A stretch of DNA of 46,983 bases from DASPJL01 sp035628645 (GCA_035628645.1 DASPJL010000134.1:1-46983), one strand, 5' to 3'. Positions 25,233-34,690 are shown, numbered from the stretch's first letter. Notes: generated by a model not told the origin, from the sequence alone. Numbers and translations: made by a program.

Positions 25233-28064
25233 ATGTTTGGATTTATATACAATCAGCCTAACAAAAAAATTACAACTAAGATGCCCAAGGTACCTAAGAA
25301 AAATTTTTGGAAGCTTGTTTTAAACCAAGGAGTAAAAGAAGACCTTCCCGCTGGATTTCAGGAAAAAATTAAATTAACCAACAAGTTTTTTCTGACAGCT
25401 TCAGCTTTAACCTTAATATATATAATCCTGCACCTGTTTATTGGGTGGCAAATCACAGACAATATTGTTTTAATGATGTTTGTATGCTATTCGTCCGGGA
25501 TACTTCTTAATCGATACAGGTTTTATAGTCTTTCCAGATTAACCTTTATAACTTTAGTGAACTTTGAAGTATTTATTTTTTCTTCAATTTATGGTGAAGG
25601 ATCGGGCATTCACTTATTCTTTTTCCCTGTAATATGTTGTACTTCCATAATATTTGAATTTAAGGAAGTTTATAAAATTGCTTATTCCAGCCTTTGTTCT
25701 ATCCTCTTTATGGCTCTGCTGGAGTATTTTGATTACAACGTTTTCCACATGCAACATTTAGCTCCGGAAGCTGAAAAAATATTTCATTCCTCATCTATAA
25801 CGCTAAGCATGTTATTGACATTTATCAGTGTCTATTACATGTTTGTTGCCCATCATCATGCTGATAAAGAGATTACCTATTCTAAAAATCTTAATAACCT
25901 CATCAACGCAATTCCTGATCCTGTTTTTGTTAAAAATCAATTTAATCAATGTGTTCTTGCAAATGAGGCCTATTGTAATTTATTAGGAGTAACTAAGGAA
26001 GAAAGAATAAAATCGCCTGATAAGCACATTTATACAAGTGAATTGGCAGAATATTTTAAGGAAGAGGAAAGATCAATATTTATAACCGGAGAAAGTAAAA
26101 CTCATGAATTCAAGTATAAAACCAAACTTGGAAATATCAAAACTGTAATTTCAAGAAAAGAACTTTTTATTGATGAATCGGGGGAAACATTAATTGTAGG
26201 ATCTATTTTAGACGTAACTGATCAAAAAATTGCGGAAGAAAAAATAAGACACAGTGAAGCTCAGCTAAAGGAAGCCCAGGAGCTGGCACATATTGGAAGC
26301 TGGGAGTATAGTCTGGAAACAAAAAACCAAAAATGGTCCGAGGAAACTTTCAGAATTTTCGGATTATCTCCTTCTGAAACTGGCATTTCCTTATTTGAAT
26401 ATGAAAAAAGGATTCATTCGGAAGATATCAATGAATATAGAAAAGCACTTGAAAACTGCATTTATTTTGGAAAGTCATTTCAGCTTGACCATAGAGTTAT
26501 TTTAGCTGGAAATAGCATCAGACACGTAAATTCAAGAGGTAAACCGGTATTTAATGCCAAGGGCAAAGTGGTAAAAGTATTGGGCTCAATTCTGGATATC
26601 ACTGAACGAAAAGAAGCGGAAATAGCGCTAGGAAAAAGTAAAAAACTTTTCAGTTCGTTGGTGGAAAACTCTACAGATATTACCACTATAATCGATACCA
26701 ACGGAAATATAATATTTGAAAGTCCTTCTTTTTATCATACCCTCGGATACAAAGAAAATGAAATCTTAAATGAAAGCATTTTTGAATTTGTTCATCCTGA
26801 AGACAGGAATGATCTTCTAAGATTCTTTTCAAAAGTATTGCAAACGTCCGAAGCACCCCACTGGACGGAAATAAGATTTCAAAAAGCTGACGGTAGCTGG
26901 ATCGTATTGGAATCGGTGTTTAACAATCTTGCAGAAGATGAAGTAATCGGTGGTATAATTATAAACTCAAGAGATATTACTTTAAGGAAAAAAGCAGAGG
27001 AAGAAAACCTGGATAAAAGCCAGATCCTGAAGGGCATAATTTCAAACATGCCCGTCATTGTGTATAAAATAAATGCACATGGCTTCTTTACGGAAATAAT
27101 AGGTGCAGGGCTAAAAATCACCGGGGCGGAAGAAAATCAAAATGTAGGAATGGAAGCTTCTAAAATTTATCCCGAGTATATTGATGAAATGCAAAAGGCC
27201 TACAATGGCACTCCGGCTACGTTCGTTGCAAGTGGTAAAAACCATAATAAACAGTGGTTTATGGAAAATTATGTTTTCCAGGACAATACATATAAAGATG
27301 GACTCATTGGGTTTGCTGTTGACATAACGGATAAAAAATTGGCGGAAAAAAGGCAACAGGAGTATTCTGCAGAATTAGAAAAAATCAACCTGGACCTTGA
27401 TCAATTCGCTTACATTGTTTCCCACGATCTTAAAGCGCCTTTAAGGGCTATTTACCATCTATCTGCCTGGATTGAAGAAGATTTGAATGATAAGATTACT
27501 GAAGAATCAAGGAAAAATCTTAATCTATTAAAAGAAAGGGTTCAAAAAATGCAAGCTCTGATTGTTGGAATTCTTGAATATTCTAAGATAAGCAGGTTAG
27601 CGCCTGCCTATGAAGAAGTCGACTTACAAGTACTTATTCCTGAGATTACCCAACTATTGGGTATTCCCGAGAGCTTTGAGATAAAAATTGAATCTGAATT
27701 GCCGGTAATCATGAACAGCCAAACGGCAATACAACAAATCTTTTCAAATTTGATAGGCAATGCAGTTAAGTACCACAATAAAAAAGAAGGGAATATTATC
27801 ATAGGATTCAAAGAAACTGAAGATGACTATGAGTTTTTTGTTGCCGATGATGGACCCGGAATCCCCTTGCCTTATCAGGAAATGGTTTTTGGAATGTTCA
27901 AAACATTGGGTTCGAAGGAAAAGGTAGAAAGCACAGGAATAGGGTTAGCTATTGTAAAAAAAGTTATTGAGGAACAAGGGGGAAGAGTTTGGGTGGATCC
28001 GGATTATCCCTCAGGAGCTAAATTTATCTTTACATTGCCCAAACAAGGAGTTCTGGTTGTATAG
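25233..28064 (+). CDS. Membrane-bound multi-PAS sensor histidine kinase
   Basis: The protein has 943 residues if begun at ATG 25233; the frame extends to a GTG at 25197. It has about six transmembrane helices (45-205), followed by four PAS/PAC units starting near residues 218, 349, 470 and 598. The HisKA dimerisation domain carries phospho-acceptor His in YIVSHDLKAPLRA (about 731). The HATPase_c domain shows the N box (IFSNLIGNAVKYHN), G1 (VADDGPGIP) and G2 (STGIGLAIVKK). The DQFAYIVSHDLKAPLR form resembles phytochrome-type and PAS kinases common in Cytophagales. No receiver domain and no response regulator gene is adjacent, so its partner is unknown. Confidence 0.92.
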   Translation: MFGFIYNQPNKKITTKMPKVPKKNFWKLVLNQGVKEDLPAGFQEKIKLTNKFFLTASALTLIYIILHLFIGWQITDNIVLMMFVCYSSGILLNRYRFYSLSRLTFITLVNFEVFIFSSIYGEGSGIHLFFFPVICCTSIIFEFKEVYKIAYSSLCSILFMALLEYFDYNVFHMQHLAPEAEKIFHSSSITLSMLLTFISVYYMFVAHHHADKEITYSKNLNNLINAIPDPVFVKNQFNQCVLANEAYCNLLGVTKEERIKSPDKHIYTSELAEYFKEEERSIFITGESKTHEFKYKTKLGNIKTVISRKELFIDESGETLIVGSILDVTDQKIAEEKIRHSEAQLKEAQELAHIGSWEYSLETKNQKWSEETFRIFGLSPSETGISLFEYEKRIHSEDINEYRKALENCIYFGKSFQLDHRVILAGNSIRHVNSRGKPVFNAKGKVVKVLGSILDITERKEAEIALGKSKKLFSSLVENSTDITTIIDTNGNIIFESPSFYHTLGYKENEILNESIFEFVHPEDRNDLLRFFSKVLQTSEAPHWTEIRFQKADGSWIVLESVFNNLAEDEVIGGIIINSRDITLRKKAEEENLDKSQILKGIISNMPVIVYKINAHGFFTEIIGAGLKITGAEENQNVGMEASKIYPEYIDEMQKAYNGTPATFVASGKNHNKQWFMENYVFQDNTYKDGLIGFAVDITDKKLAEKRQQEYSAELEKINLDLDQFAYIVSHDLKAPLRAIYHLSAWIEEDLNDKITEESRKNLNLLKERVQKMQALIVGILEYSKISRLAPAYEEVDLQVLIPEITQLLGIPESFEIKIESELPVIMNSQTAIQQIFSNLIGNAVKYHNKKEGNIIIGFKETEDDYEFFVADDGPGIPLPYQEMVFGMFKTLGSKEKVESTGIGLAIVKKVIEEQGGRVWVDPDYPSGAKFIFTLPKQGVLVV

Positions 28065-28134
28065 CCAGGGTTCTTAAAAAGTAAAAGTTTTAAATTATTA
28101 ATAGGAATTTTATATATGAAAGAAAATTAACGGT

Positions 28135-28344
28135 ATGAGAACTTCAATAAGAACTACAGCAAGCGTAAAAAATCAAAATTCTTTACGAAATCTCTTTTTA
28201 AGTTTTTCCATTACTTTATTTATTTTCTCCACTTTATTTATTTTCGATTCTGTTTTTATCAATGAAAACAGTAATGCAAAGATTGTTGAAAAAGTGCATA
28301 ATGACGTCCGGAAACAAGCCTCGATAGGAAAAGAGGTAAAATGA
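28135..28344 (+). CDS. Small single-TM protein of unknown function
   Basis: A 69-residue protein with a basic N-terminus, one hydrophobic segment (about 22-42) and a Lys-rich C-terminus. It starts at ATG, 70 bases after the kinase, and may be co-transcribed with it. No family is recognised and the gene could be spurious, though the composition is that of a real small membrane protein. Confidence 0.5.
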   Translation: MRTSIRTTASVKNQNSLRNLFLSFSITLFIFSTLFIFDSVFINENSNAKIVEKVHNDVRKQASIGKEVK

Positions 28345-28391
28345 GTCCCAGATAATCTTATTTCAAAACCTTATTTTTTTATCACCTACGT

Positions 28392-29684
28392 CTATTCTGC
28401 AGATAACGCTTCATTATTTTGAAAAACCACTTGTTGACTTGACTGAACATTGAGGCTTCTTTGTTTTATCATTCGATCTATAACATACATCATGATTATA
28501 GTGACCAATATAGCAAGTGCCACAACATAGCCAAGTAAGTCATAATTTTCCAAAACCCCGCTACTGGTCTGCACGACAATCAACCCTGCAAGCGCAGAAG
28601 CGAGGCCGCCGGAGATTTGCTGAACGGAAGATTGAATGCTCATGTAAGCACCACGGTCGTGCTGCGCTGGAATGGCAGTCATTAAAGCTGAAGCCGATAT
28701 CATCCGGGAAGTAATACCCACAAATAAGACCGCATTAATAAGCACTACAAGCCAAAGAGGCGTAATTCCAAGGTTACAATAAATAGAGATCACAACTAAA
28801 CTTATTATTGAACCGATAACGAACATTTTATATTTTCCTATCTTATCACTTAACTTCCCGGCAAGAGGTCCGGAAATCATGGAACAAACCCCCGTAACCA
28901 TATAAATCAAAGGTAAGTTGTCGAGTGAGATTCCCATATTATAGACAGTGAAAGCACTGCCAAAAGGCATAAGCATAAATCCTCCTGTGGCCAGCAAAGC
29001 TATAGCCGCAAAACCTTTAAGGTAATCAGCATTGGAGATGGTTTTAAACAAATGGATGAATGGATTGGTCTTTTGCTGAGTTTTTAAATGTGCATTTATA
29101 GGTTTCAATTTTGCTACAATAAATATCCCGACTACAATACTTACGCCTACAATCAACAGAAAAGGCGAATGCCAACCCCAATGGTTAGCAAGATAAAGCC
29201 CCAAAGGAATACCCATAACCTGGCTTGTGGCAAATGCCATCTGAACAAATCCCATTACCCGCCCTCTCATATTTAATTCAAACAAATCAGTAATAATTGC
29301 AAAAGAGATGGAGCTAATTACACCTCCGAAAACTCCAGTTACAATTCTAGCTACCAAAAGAAAATGGTAAGATGTAGCTATTCCGCATAAAAATGTTCCG
29401 AAAATAAATCCTACATAAAAGAAAAGAAGGATCTTTTTTCTGTCAAACTTATCGGCAAAACCTGCTGCCATTAGTCCCGAAGCACCAGCACTAAATGCAT
29501 AGGCAGATACCACCCAGCCAAATTGTCTGGGCGTGATGGACAGCTCTTGCATAAGCTGAGCGCCTAAAGGTGACAGAACCATAAAGTCCAGAATGATCGT
29601 AAACTGAAGAATTGCTAAAATGGCAATTATAAATACCTGATACCTTGAAAAAGATTGTTTATTTTGAGTGTTTGTAGTTTCCAT
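28392..29684 (-). CDS. MFS efflux transporter (DHA1-like)
   Basis: A 430-residue inner-membrane transporter with twelve predicted helices. Motif A-like sequence is AAGFADKFDRKKIL in the helix 2-3 loop, and VARIVTGVFGG lies in helix 4. The first helix contains LDFMVLSPLG, typical of the AraJ/arabinose-efflux-like branch. Likely substrates are drugs or small metabolites. It is the last gene of an operon with an HMA-like protein and a TetR repressor on the same strand. The gap to the upstream gene is 15 bases, so it is almost surely under the TetR protein's control. Confidence 0.92.
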   Translation of the reverse strand: METTNTQNKQSFSRYQVFIIAILAILQFTIILDFMVLSPLGAQLMQELSITPRQFGWVVSAYAFSAGASGLMAAGFADKFDRKKILLFFYVGFIFGTFLCGIATSYHFLLVARIVTGVFGGVISSISFAIITDLFELNMRGRVMGFVQMAFATSQVMGIPLGLYLANHWGWHSPFLLIVGVSIVVGIFIVAKLKPINAHLKTQQKTNPFIHLFKTISNADYLKGFAAIALLATGGFMLMPFGSAFTVYNMGISLDNLPLIYMVTGVCSMISGPLAGKLSDKIGKYKMFVIGSIISLVVISIYCNLGITPLWLVVLINAVLFVGITSRMISASALMTAIPAQHDRGAYMSIQSSVQQISGGLASALAGLIVVQTSSGVLENYDLLGYVVALAILVTIIMMYVIDRMIKQRSLNVQSSQQVVFQNNEALSAE

Positions 29685-29699
29685 GAAATTAGCTTTTTA

Positions 29700-29939
29700 T
29701 TAATCGGGGAGTTCTTCACAAGAAAAACCTACCTGCTGCAATTGATTAATTATTTGATGAGGAAGAATATCTATTGATTCAATCCTTAGCACCTTATCTC
29801 TATCGGACAGGTCCACATGCCATTTGGTAATTTTAGGATGCACTTTTAAAATATCCTGTACCTTTTCAAGGTCCTTTTTGTATTTGATATTGGTTTTAAA
29901 AACGAGGATATCAATTTCTTTTTCTATCATAGTTTCCAT
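29700..29939 (-). CDS. HMA-like small protein lacking the CxxC metal site
   Basis: A 79-residue protein with the beta-alpha-beta-beta-alpha-beta outline of heavy-metal-associated domains: an EIDILVFKTNI strand, a helix KKDLEKVQDIL, strands ITKWHVDLSD and KVLRIESI, and a last helix IINQLQQVGF. The loop where MxCxxC would lie reads KTNIKYKKD, so copper or other soft-metal binding by that motif is impossible. HMA-like proteins without the cysteines are often found beside TetR and transporter genes in Bacteroidota; their job is unknown. A second Met (METM) offers an alternative start 9 bases later. Confidence 0.75.
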   Translation of the reverse strand: METMIEKEIDILVFKTNIKYKKDLEKVQDILKVHPKITKWHVDLSDRDKVLRIESIDILPHQIINQLQQVGFSCEELPD

Positions 29940-30019
29940 AAAACAATCGTTTAAATCCTATTCTTTTATTTTTAGTTTGTCAGAGATTCTAAGTTCGACT
30001 TTTGAAAATATTATTTTAT

Positions 30020-30613
30020 TTAAGGCTTAAGGGCTTTGATCACCAGTTTTAATGTTTGATCCATCATGTTCTCATCCAGGACAAATTTTTCCAGACGATT
30101 AAGCCCCCTTCCACTTGTATGAAATTTGACCAACTGATAAAGAGGGGCAAAAGCAATTGACCAATATACCTCCAAAGGGAGCTTTACCAGTTCATTTCTT
30201 TTGATGGCATTGTGCACAAACTCACCCATTGTTTTTTGAAAAGTTTTATCCATCTTTTGAAAGACGATGTTATAATAAGGCGAGTATTTTATTTGTTCTG
30301 ATAAATGTGCCTGCATCGGATACTTCAGAAAATAATTTACCCGGTTTATCCACTGGAGTTTCAAGCCCTCTTCGAAATGCATTTCAGGAGAAAAACCTTT
30401 TAATGTAGCCTCCAGCATTTTTTGAATTTCTTCAAGCGCAACCTGTATAATCAAGTCGTCCCTGTCTTTAAAATAGATATAAATAGTGGCAGGGGAAACG
30501 CCTGCTTCCTTGGCCAACTTTTGCATACTTAGACCATCAAATCCTTTATTTACAAGAATTTCCAAGGCCTTTTCCTTGATGGCCACAACCTTTTTTTCGT
30601 CTTTCACTCTCAT
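30020..30613 (-). CDS. TetR-family transcriptional repressor
   Basis: A 197-residue regulator. The N-terminal DNA-binding domain shows the TetR helix-turn-helix: ALEILVNKGFDGLSMQKLAK, then EAGVSPATIYIYFKDRDDLI. The C-terminal ligand-binding helices are divergent, as usual. It is first in a minus-strand operon with an HMA-like gene and an MFS pump, so it probably senses a pump substrate. A perfect palindrome 13 bases ahead of its start is the likely operator, implying autoregulation. The start is ATG. Confidence 0.95.
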   Translation of the reverse strand: MRVKDEKKVVAIKEKALEILVNKGFDGLSMQKLAKEAGVSPATIYIYFKDRDDLIIQVALEEIQKMLEATLKGFSPEMHFEEGLKLQWINRVNYFLKYPMQAHLSEQIKYSPYYNIVFQKMDKTFQKTMGEFVHNAIKRNELVKLPLEVYWSIAFAPLYQLVKFHTSGRGLNRLEKFVLDENMMDQTLKLVIKALKP

Positions 30614-30625
30614 GGTTTACAAATA

Positions 30626-30639
30626 AATGAATATTCATT
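30626..30639. promoter_or_regulatory. Probable TetR operator
   Basis: AATGAATATTCATT is a perfect 14-bp palindrome, 13 bases upstream of the tetR start codon. Its size and symmetry are typical for a TetR-family dimer. Confidence 0.7.
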
Positions 30640-30701
30640 CAGTAATGCAAACGCTTTTTAAAAATATTTTAAGAACTTATATTAAAAACAAACCAGACCT
30701 A

Positions 30702-30725
30702 AAAACTGCTTTTCTAGGCAGTTTT
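30702..30725 (+). other. Hairpin in the leader region of the EEP gene
   Basis: AAAACTGC (30702-30709) pairs with GCAGTTTT (30718-30725) around an 8-base loop, followed by ATTTA. No gene reads into it from the left on the plus strand, so it may be a leader structure or an isolated terminator remnant. Confidence 0.35.
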
Positions 30726-30802
30726 ATTTAAAATAGACGTGTTTAATTTTCAATGACTGAAGATTTAAGTCTATTTTTATTTATTAAATAACAACCAATA
30801 AA

Positions 30803-31657
30803 ATGATCCGGCATATGTATAAAATCTTATTTCTATTCCTTGTTATGGCTGCTTTTTCATTAAAAGAGACTAACGCACAATCATTACGTATCGCCACTTA
30901 TAACGTCAGGTATGATAACCCTCAGGATTCGCTTGATTCCTGGAAATACAGACTAAATCCCATGAAGGACCTGATCCTTTATCATGATTTTGATATTTTT
31001 TCTACACAGGAAGGACTCCACCATCAGTTGGTAGATTTAGAGGAGAAATTACAGAAGTTTGCCTACTATGGCGTAGGCAGAAATGATGGAAAAGAAGATG
31101 GTGAATTTGCAGCTATTTTCTACAAAAAGGACAAATTTCAAGTACTAAAAAAAGGAACATTTTGGTTGTCTGAAACACCTGACAAACCTAGTAGAGGTTG
31201 GGACGCAGCTCTTCCAAGGGTTTGCACATGGATCGAGTTAAAAGATGCCTCCGGTAAGAATTTTTTCGTTTTTAACGCTCATTTTGACCATAAAGGAGTT
31301 CAGGCCAGGAAAGAAAGTATAAAACTGGTATTGGCAAAAATTAAAGAGATTGCAGGCAAAACTCCTGTTATACTGACTGGCGATTTCAACTTTAATCAGA
31401 AAGATGATAATTATGCGCTTGTCCTTGATTCCAATTATCTAAAAGACGCCTATCAATTGGCTTCTATTCGATATGCTCCCACAGGTACCTTCAATGGGTT
31501 TAATATAAATACGAAAGGAGAGGACAGGATTGATCATATATTTGTATCCCCACATTTTATCGTTAAAAAATATGGAATCTTGACGGACAGCTATCAGGGG
31601 AGATTCCCTTCTGATCATTTTCCAGTGGTGGTCGACTTAGTTTACAAGTCCAATTGA
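30803..31657 (+). CDS. Secreted endonuclease/exonuclease/phosphatase-family protein
   Basis: A 284-residue protein with a Sec signal peptide (hydrophobic core about 7-20, cleavage after TNAQ). The EEP fold is complete: RIATYNVRYD (metal-binding Asn), FSTQEGLHHQ (metal-binding Glu70), FNAHFDHKG, TGDFNFNQ (Asp/Asn pair), GEDRIDHIFVS and the C-terminal SDHFPVVVD (catalytic Asp-His). The family includes DNase I, sphingomyelinase-like and inositol-phosphatase enzymes. The RYDNPQD...WKYR pattern is common in secreted Bacteroidota phosphodiesterases of unproven substrate. It starts at ATG and is monocistronic. Confidence 0.92.
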   Translation: MIRHMYKILFLFLVMAAFSLKETNAQSLRIATYNVRYDNPQDSLDSWKYRLNPMKDLILYHDFDIFSTQEGLHHQLVDLEEKLQKFAYYGVGRNDGKEDGEFAAIFYKKDKFQVLKKGTFWLSETPDKPSRGWDAALPRVCTWIELKDASGKNFFVFNAHFDHKGVQARKESIKLVLAKIKEIAGKTPVILTGDFNFNQKDDNYALVLDSNYLKDAYQLASIRYAPTGTFNGFNINTKGEDRIDHIFVSPHFIVKKYGILTDSYQGRFPSDHFPVVVDLVYKSN

Positions 31658-31834
31658 TCCAATTTTGAATAGAATTAAGGTAAACAATGGTAACAAGCGA
31701 TTGATTAGAACAATCTGCAAACCTTTCTAATCTCTTAATCGTATCCAAATCGGTTTTTAAATTCAACCGATCCTTCATTTTCTTTAATTTAAAAGGGTTG
31801 AAGAAAGCAAGACCTAAATTTCTTATTTATTCGA

Positions 31835-33196
31835 ATGAACAGAACTAAACAAAACAGTAGGATTTTACTGGTTTCATGTTTTATATTTTCGGTAATACTC
31901 TTTTTAATTCATTTTCTGTTTTTCCGCCATACTTTCCCTGAAACCAATATTGATGAAGCCAGTTTTTTTTCTCCGGCTTATAGTTTCGCTGAAAAGGGAA
32001 CACTAAGTAGCGATTTACATTCACAGTTTTTGCCGGGTGCATCGAAATATACTTACTGGATGCCTCCTTTGTATATGTTTTCGCTCGGTTTGATTTTTAA
32101 AGTTCTAGGCTCATCAATATTTGTAGCCAAATTCATGAGTTTTTTATATGCGTTTGCTGCTGCTATTGTATTAACTTTCCTTTCTAAGAATCAGCATACG
32201 AAAATTTGGATTTTTGCTCTTTTTCTCATTTGTCCTTTTGTGATTCTTAGTTCTTCTTTTATCAGAATGGAAACATTGGGGCTGCTCATTGTCTCCGCTT
32301 CAATTCTCTCTGTTAAGAACGAAGTAAAAACCGGGTATTTAGGCGGTTTAGCAGCTCTGGCAGTTATGACTCATCCTCTTCTGGGAGCGTGTGCGGCAGC
32401 ATTGGCATTTGTTGCAGCAAGAAGGGGACTTCGACAATTTGTTTTTTTCACCCTTGCTTTTCTCGTAATAGTGAGCCCATATCTCTTTTATATTTCCCTG
32501 GATTTTGAATTATTTAAAGAACAGATGTCCTTGCAACTCTTGAGGAAATCGAAAAAAGAATTCAGCTCAATAAGTATTTCCTATATTTTGCAATCTCTTC
32601 CGATAGCACTAATAGCTTTATACTTGCTATGGAAAATCAAAAAGTATGCTGACCTCAAATATTTTTTACTTATAGGAATTACCTTATCCTTAATCCTGAT
32701 TTTAAAATCCGGAGAATTTAATTATCATATCTACCTCATTCCGTATGCAATAGCAATAATTGCACTATATAGGGATGAAAATTTATCATCCTTATTTGGA
32801 AGATTATGGATTCCGGTTTCCTTTTATTGTTTCTTTTGTTTGCTTCTTTTTGCCAAAATGTATGCAGATAAAATAACTCCGGATGCATCATATAAAGAAC
32901 TGCTGGAAACACTTAAACAAAACCCGCAATGGAATGGAAAGGAAATCTATGTATATGGCATGCCCGATGTATCTATTTTCTTGATTGAAAAGGGGCAGAA
33001 TGTGAAAAGGCAGAATGCCGTAGCTTCAAAGAGAAAAAAAGGATGGGAGTCAAAATATAACTTCGTAATACAGATAATCGACCATCTTCACCCTAGAAAA
33101 ATCAGTGGAACCTATCCCTGGTTTTCCTGGAAAAACATATCTTCCTACAAAACTTCAGATGGTCATTATACTTTAATTACTTATGCCAAAGAATAA
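31835..33196 (+). CDS. GT-C-type membrane glycosyltransferase (ArnT/PMT-like)
   Basis: A 453-residue polytopic protein with about ten transmembrane helices. The first periplasmic loop contains an acidic residue next to DEASFF, followed by TYWMPPLYMFSLGLIFKVLG; this is the layout of GT-C (family 39/83-like) transferases, which use a lipid-phosphate sugar donor, with the loop Asp as catalytic base. The C-terminal part is soluble and short. Acceptor and sugar are unknown. A single gene with ATG start and no surrounding polysaccharide cluster. The upstream gap 31658-31834 holds nothing recognisable. Confidence 0.75.
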   Translation: MNRTKQNSRILLVSCFIFSVILFLIHFLFFRHTFPETNIDEASFFSPAYSFAEKGTLSSDLHSQFLPGASKYTYWMPPLYMFSLGLIFKVLGSSIFVAKFMSFLYAFAAAIVLTFLSKNQHTKIWIFALFLICPFVILSSSFIRMETLGLLIVSASILSVKNEVKTGYLGGLAALAVMTHPLLGACAAALAFVAARRGLRQFVFFTLAFLVIVSPYLFYISLDFELFKEQMSLQLLRKSKKEFSSISISYILQSLPIALIALYLLWKIKKYADLKYFLLIGITLSLILILKSGEFNYHIYLIPYAIAIIALYRDENLSSLFGRLWIPVSFYCFFCLLLFAKMYADKITPDASYKELLETLKQNPQWNGKEIYVYGMPDVSIFLIEKGQNVKRQNAVASKRKKGWESKYNFVIQIIDHLHPRKISGTYPWFSWKNISSYKTSDGHYTLITYAKE

Positions 33197-33338
33197 TGGG
33201 TACGTCTAAGTAAAACATTAATCCTCTTCAATAAACAATAACAGGTAAAGAGTACTTTTCTAATACGCTTTTAGAATGGATATGATATTTTGGCATAATA
33301 AATGACAAAAAAACTTAGACCTACAACTATTCTCTCGG

Positions 33339-33974
33339 ATGAAAAAAGCTATTTTACTTCTACTCCTCTTTTCCTTTGTTTTCCATATTAAAGGACAGTA
33401 TTTAATTCCTGGCAAATGGTATAAAGGAGAAGTGGTTTTCAATAATAAGGAACTAAGACAAGGCGAATTACAGCTTGATTTGTCTAACAACCTCCTACAT
33501 TTTAAAAATGATTCTTCCGCCTTTATTTTTTTGCCTTCCCAGATAAATCATTTTAAATTTTATTGTGAAAGCAAAAAAAATGCTCTTCCCAGAATTTTCG
33601 CACCTTTAAAGTATGCTAACGGAAATCAAAGTGAAGGATTGGTTTATTTTGAATTATTGTATATTGGAAAAACAACAAGCTTAATGATAAAAGGAAAAGA
33701 GGTAAATTCGCCCGTTTATTCCAGTAACCCAGCAGAAAGTAAGCCATGGAATACAGAGATAGAATATGATTATTTCATCCAATTCAGGAATGGGGATATT
33801 AAAAAGTTTACGGCCTTAAATCCACGGGTGATAAAGTTATTAGAAGATGAAAAAGAAAAAATTAAAAGCTATATAAAAAGCAATTCATTGAACTGTTCAA
33901 ATTTCTATCACTTAGTGAAAGTAATTGAATATTATGATCAGTTAAAACTCAAGGAAGAAGCTATAAATAATTAA
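33339..33974 (+). CDS. Secreted protein of unknown function
   Basis: A 211-residue protein with a classical signal peptide (MKKAILLLLLFSFVFHIKGQ, likely cleaved just before the Gln). The mature part is beta-rich, starting YLIPGKWYKGEVVFNNKELRQGEL, with a helical Glu/Lys-rich C-terminal region. Many Bacteroidota carry similar proteins with a 'G-x-V/I-x-L-x-D' opening, but no function is assigned. Its final position in the cell is the periplasm or outer membrane. It starts at ATG. The gap after it holds an SGNH remnant. Confidence 0.8.
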   Translation: MKKAILLLLLFSFVFHIKGQYLIPGKWYKGEVVFNNKELRQGELQLDLSNNLLHFKNDSSAFIFLPSQINHFKFYCESKKNALPRIFAPLKYANGNQSEGLVYFELLYIGKTTSLMIKGKEVNSPVYSSNPAESKPWNTEIEYDYFIQFRNGDIKKFTALNPRVIKLLEDEKEKIKSYIKSNSLNCSNFYHLVKVIEYYDQLKLKEEAINN

Positions 33975-34090
33975 ACTTCATCACTTTCTTTTTGTATTTA
34001 AGTCAATTAGCAAAAAAACGCAAGTACTAATTTTACAAACCTCCACCCACTATTCCGGATTCGTAAAATCTTCTGGAAAAGTAGTATACA

Positions 34091-34165
34091 ATGGACGGGC
34101 TTCATCTTAATGAAGAAGGATATAAAGTTTGGGTAAATTATTTGAAAAAACTGGGCTATTTATAG
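34091..34165 (+). pseudogene. Remnant of SGNH/GDSL hydrolase C-terminus
   Basis: The frame 34091-34165 encodes DGLHLNEEGYKVWVNYLKK, ending in a stop. D-G-L-H-L-N-x-x-G-Y is the C-terminal catalytic block (Asp-x-x-His) of SGNH/GDSL hydrolases. There is an in-frame TAG nine bases before the first codon, and no other SGNH block (GDS, GxND) is found upstream between 33975 and 34090, so it is a fragment. The rest of 33975-34201 has no gene. Confidence 0.6.
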
Positions 34166-34201
34166 CAGTACATTTATTAATGCTTCATAGAAGTCCTGAT
34201 T

Positions 34202-34690
34202 TTATTCACTTCTAGCCAATCCATATTTTAAATATCTTTTCATTGCTTTACCCATAGCTGCAGGACTGTTTTCTATATCTTCAAAAAGTTTATTCATTGC
34301 CCTTTCAAGGTCAGCAATGAAATTTTCCAGGTTAATATATGTTTTGTTTTCTCCAGCCTCGCGTAGATGAAACTCAGATTTGTCATGAATAAATTTATAG
34401 GACTTACTTTCAGAATAATTGTGAACCAACTGACACCTCAAATCATAATACAAAGAAACCTTGTCGTAGTCTTTTAAATATTCCTCAACAAATGCTCTGT
34501 ACATTTTTCCTAATTTCAGTCGTCCGTCTTGTCCATATCTAAAGCCTGCCATAGCATCAATAAAACAACTACAAAGTATAAGTGTCCCTATAATGGATTT
34601 CGCTGTGCAAGATTTTTTAATATCGTCCAAAGCAATATTGCGTAAAGACTTTTTTATTTCTTCAAATACTCGCTGTTCCTCCTCAGTCAT
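34202..34690 (-). CDS. HEPN-like helical protein with R-x4-H motif
   Basis: A 162-residue, mostly alpha-helical protein. The segment YYDLRCQLVHNYSES contains R85-x4-H90, the signature spacing of HEPN-superfamily ribonucleases, preceded by a long helix and followed by a polar strand-like region. HEPN proteins occur in toxin-antitoxin, abortive infection and CRISPR effectors, but also as non-catalytic proteins. No nucleotidyltransferase partner (MNT) is adjacent. It is 44 bases downstream of the HNH gene on the same strand. The family call is by motif alone. Confidence 0.6.
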   Translation of the reverse strand: MTEEEQRVFEEIKKSLRNIALDDIKKSCTAKSIIGTLILCSCFIDAMAGFRYGQDGRLKLGKMYRAFVEEYLKDYDKVSLYYDLRCQLVHNYSESKSYKFIHDKSEFHLREAGENKTYINLENFIADLERAMNKLFEDIENSPAAMGKAMKRYLKYGLARSE

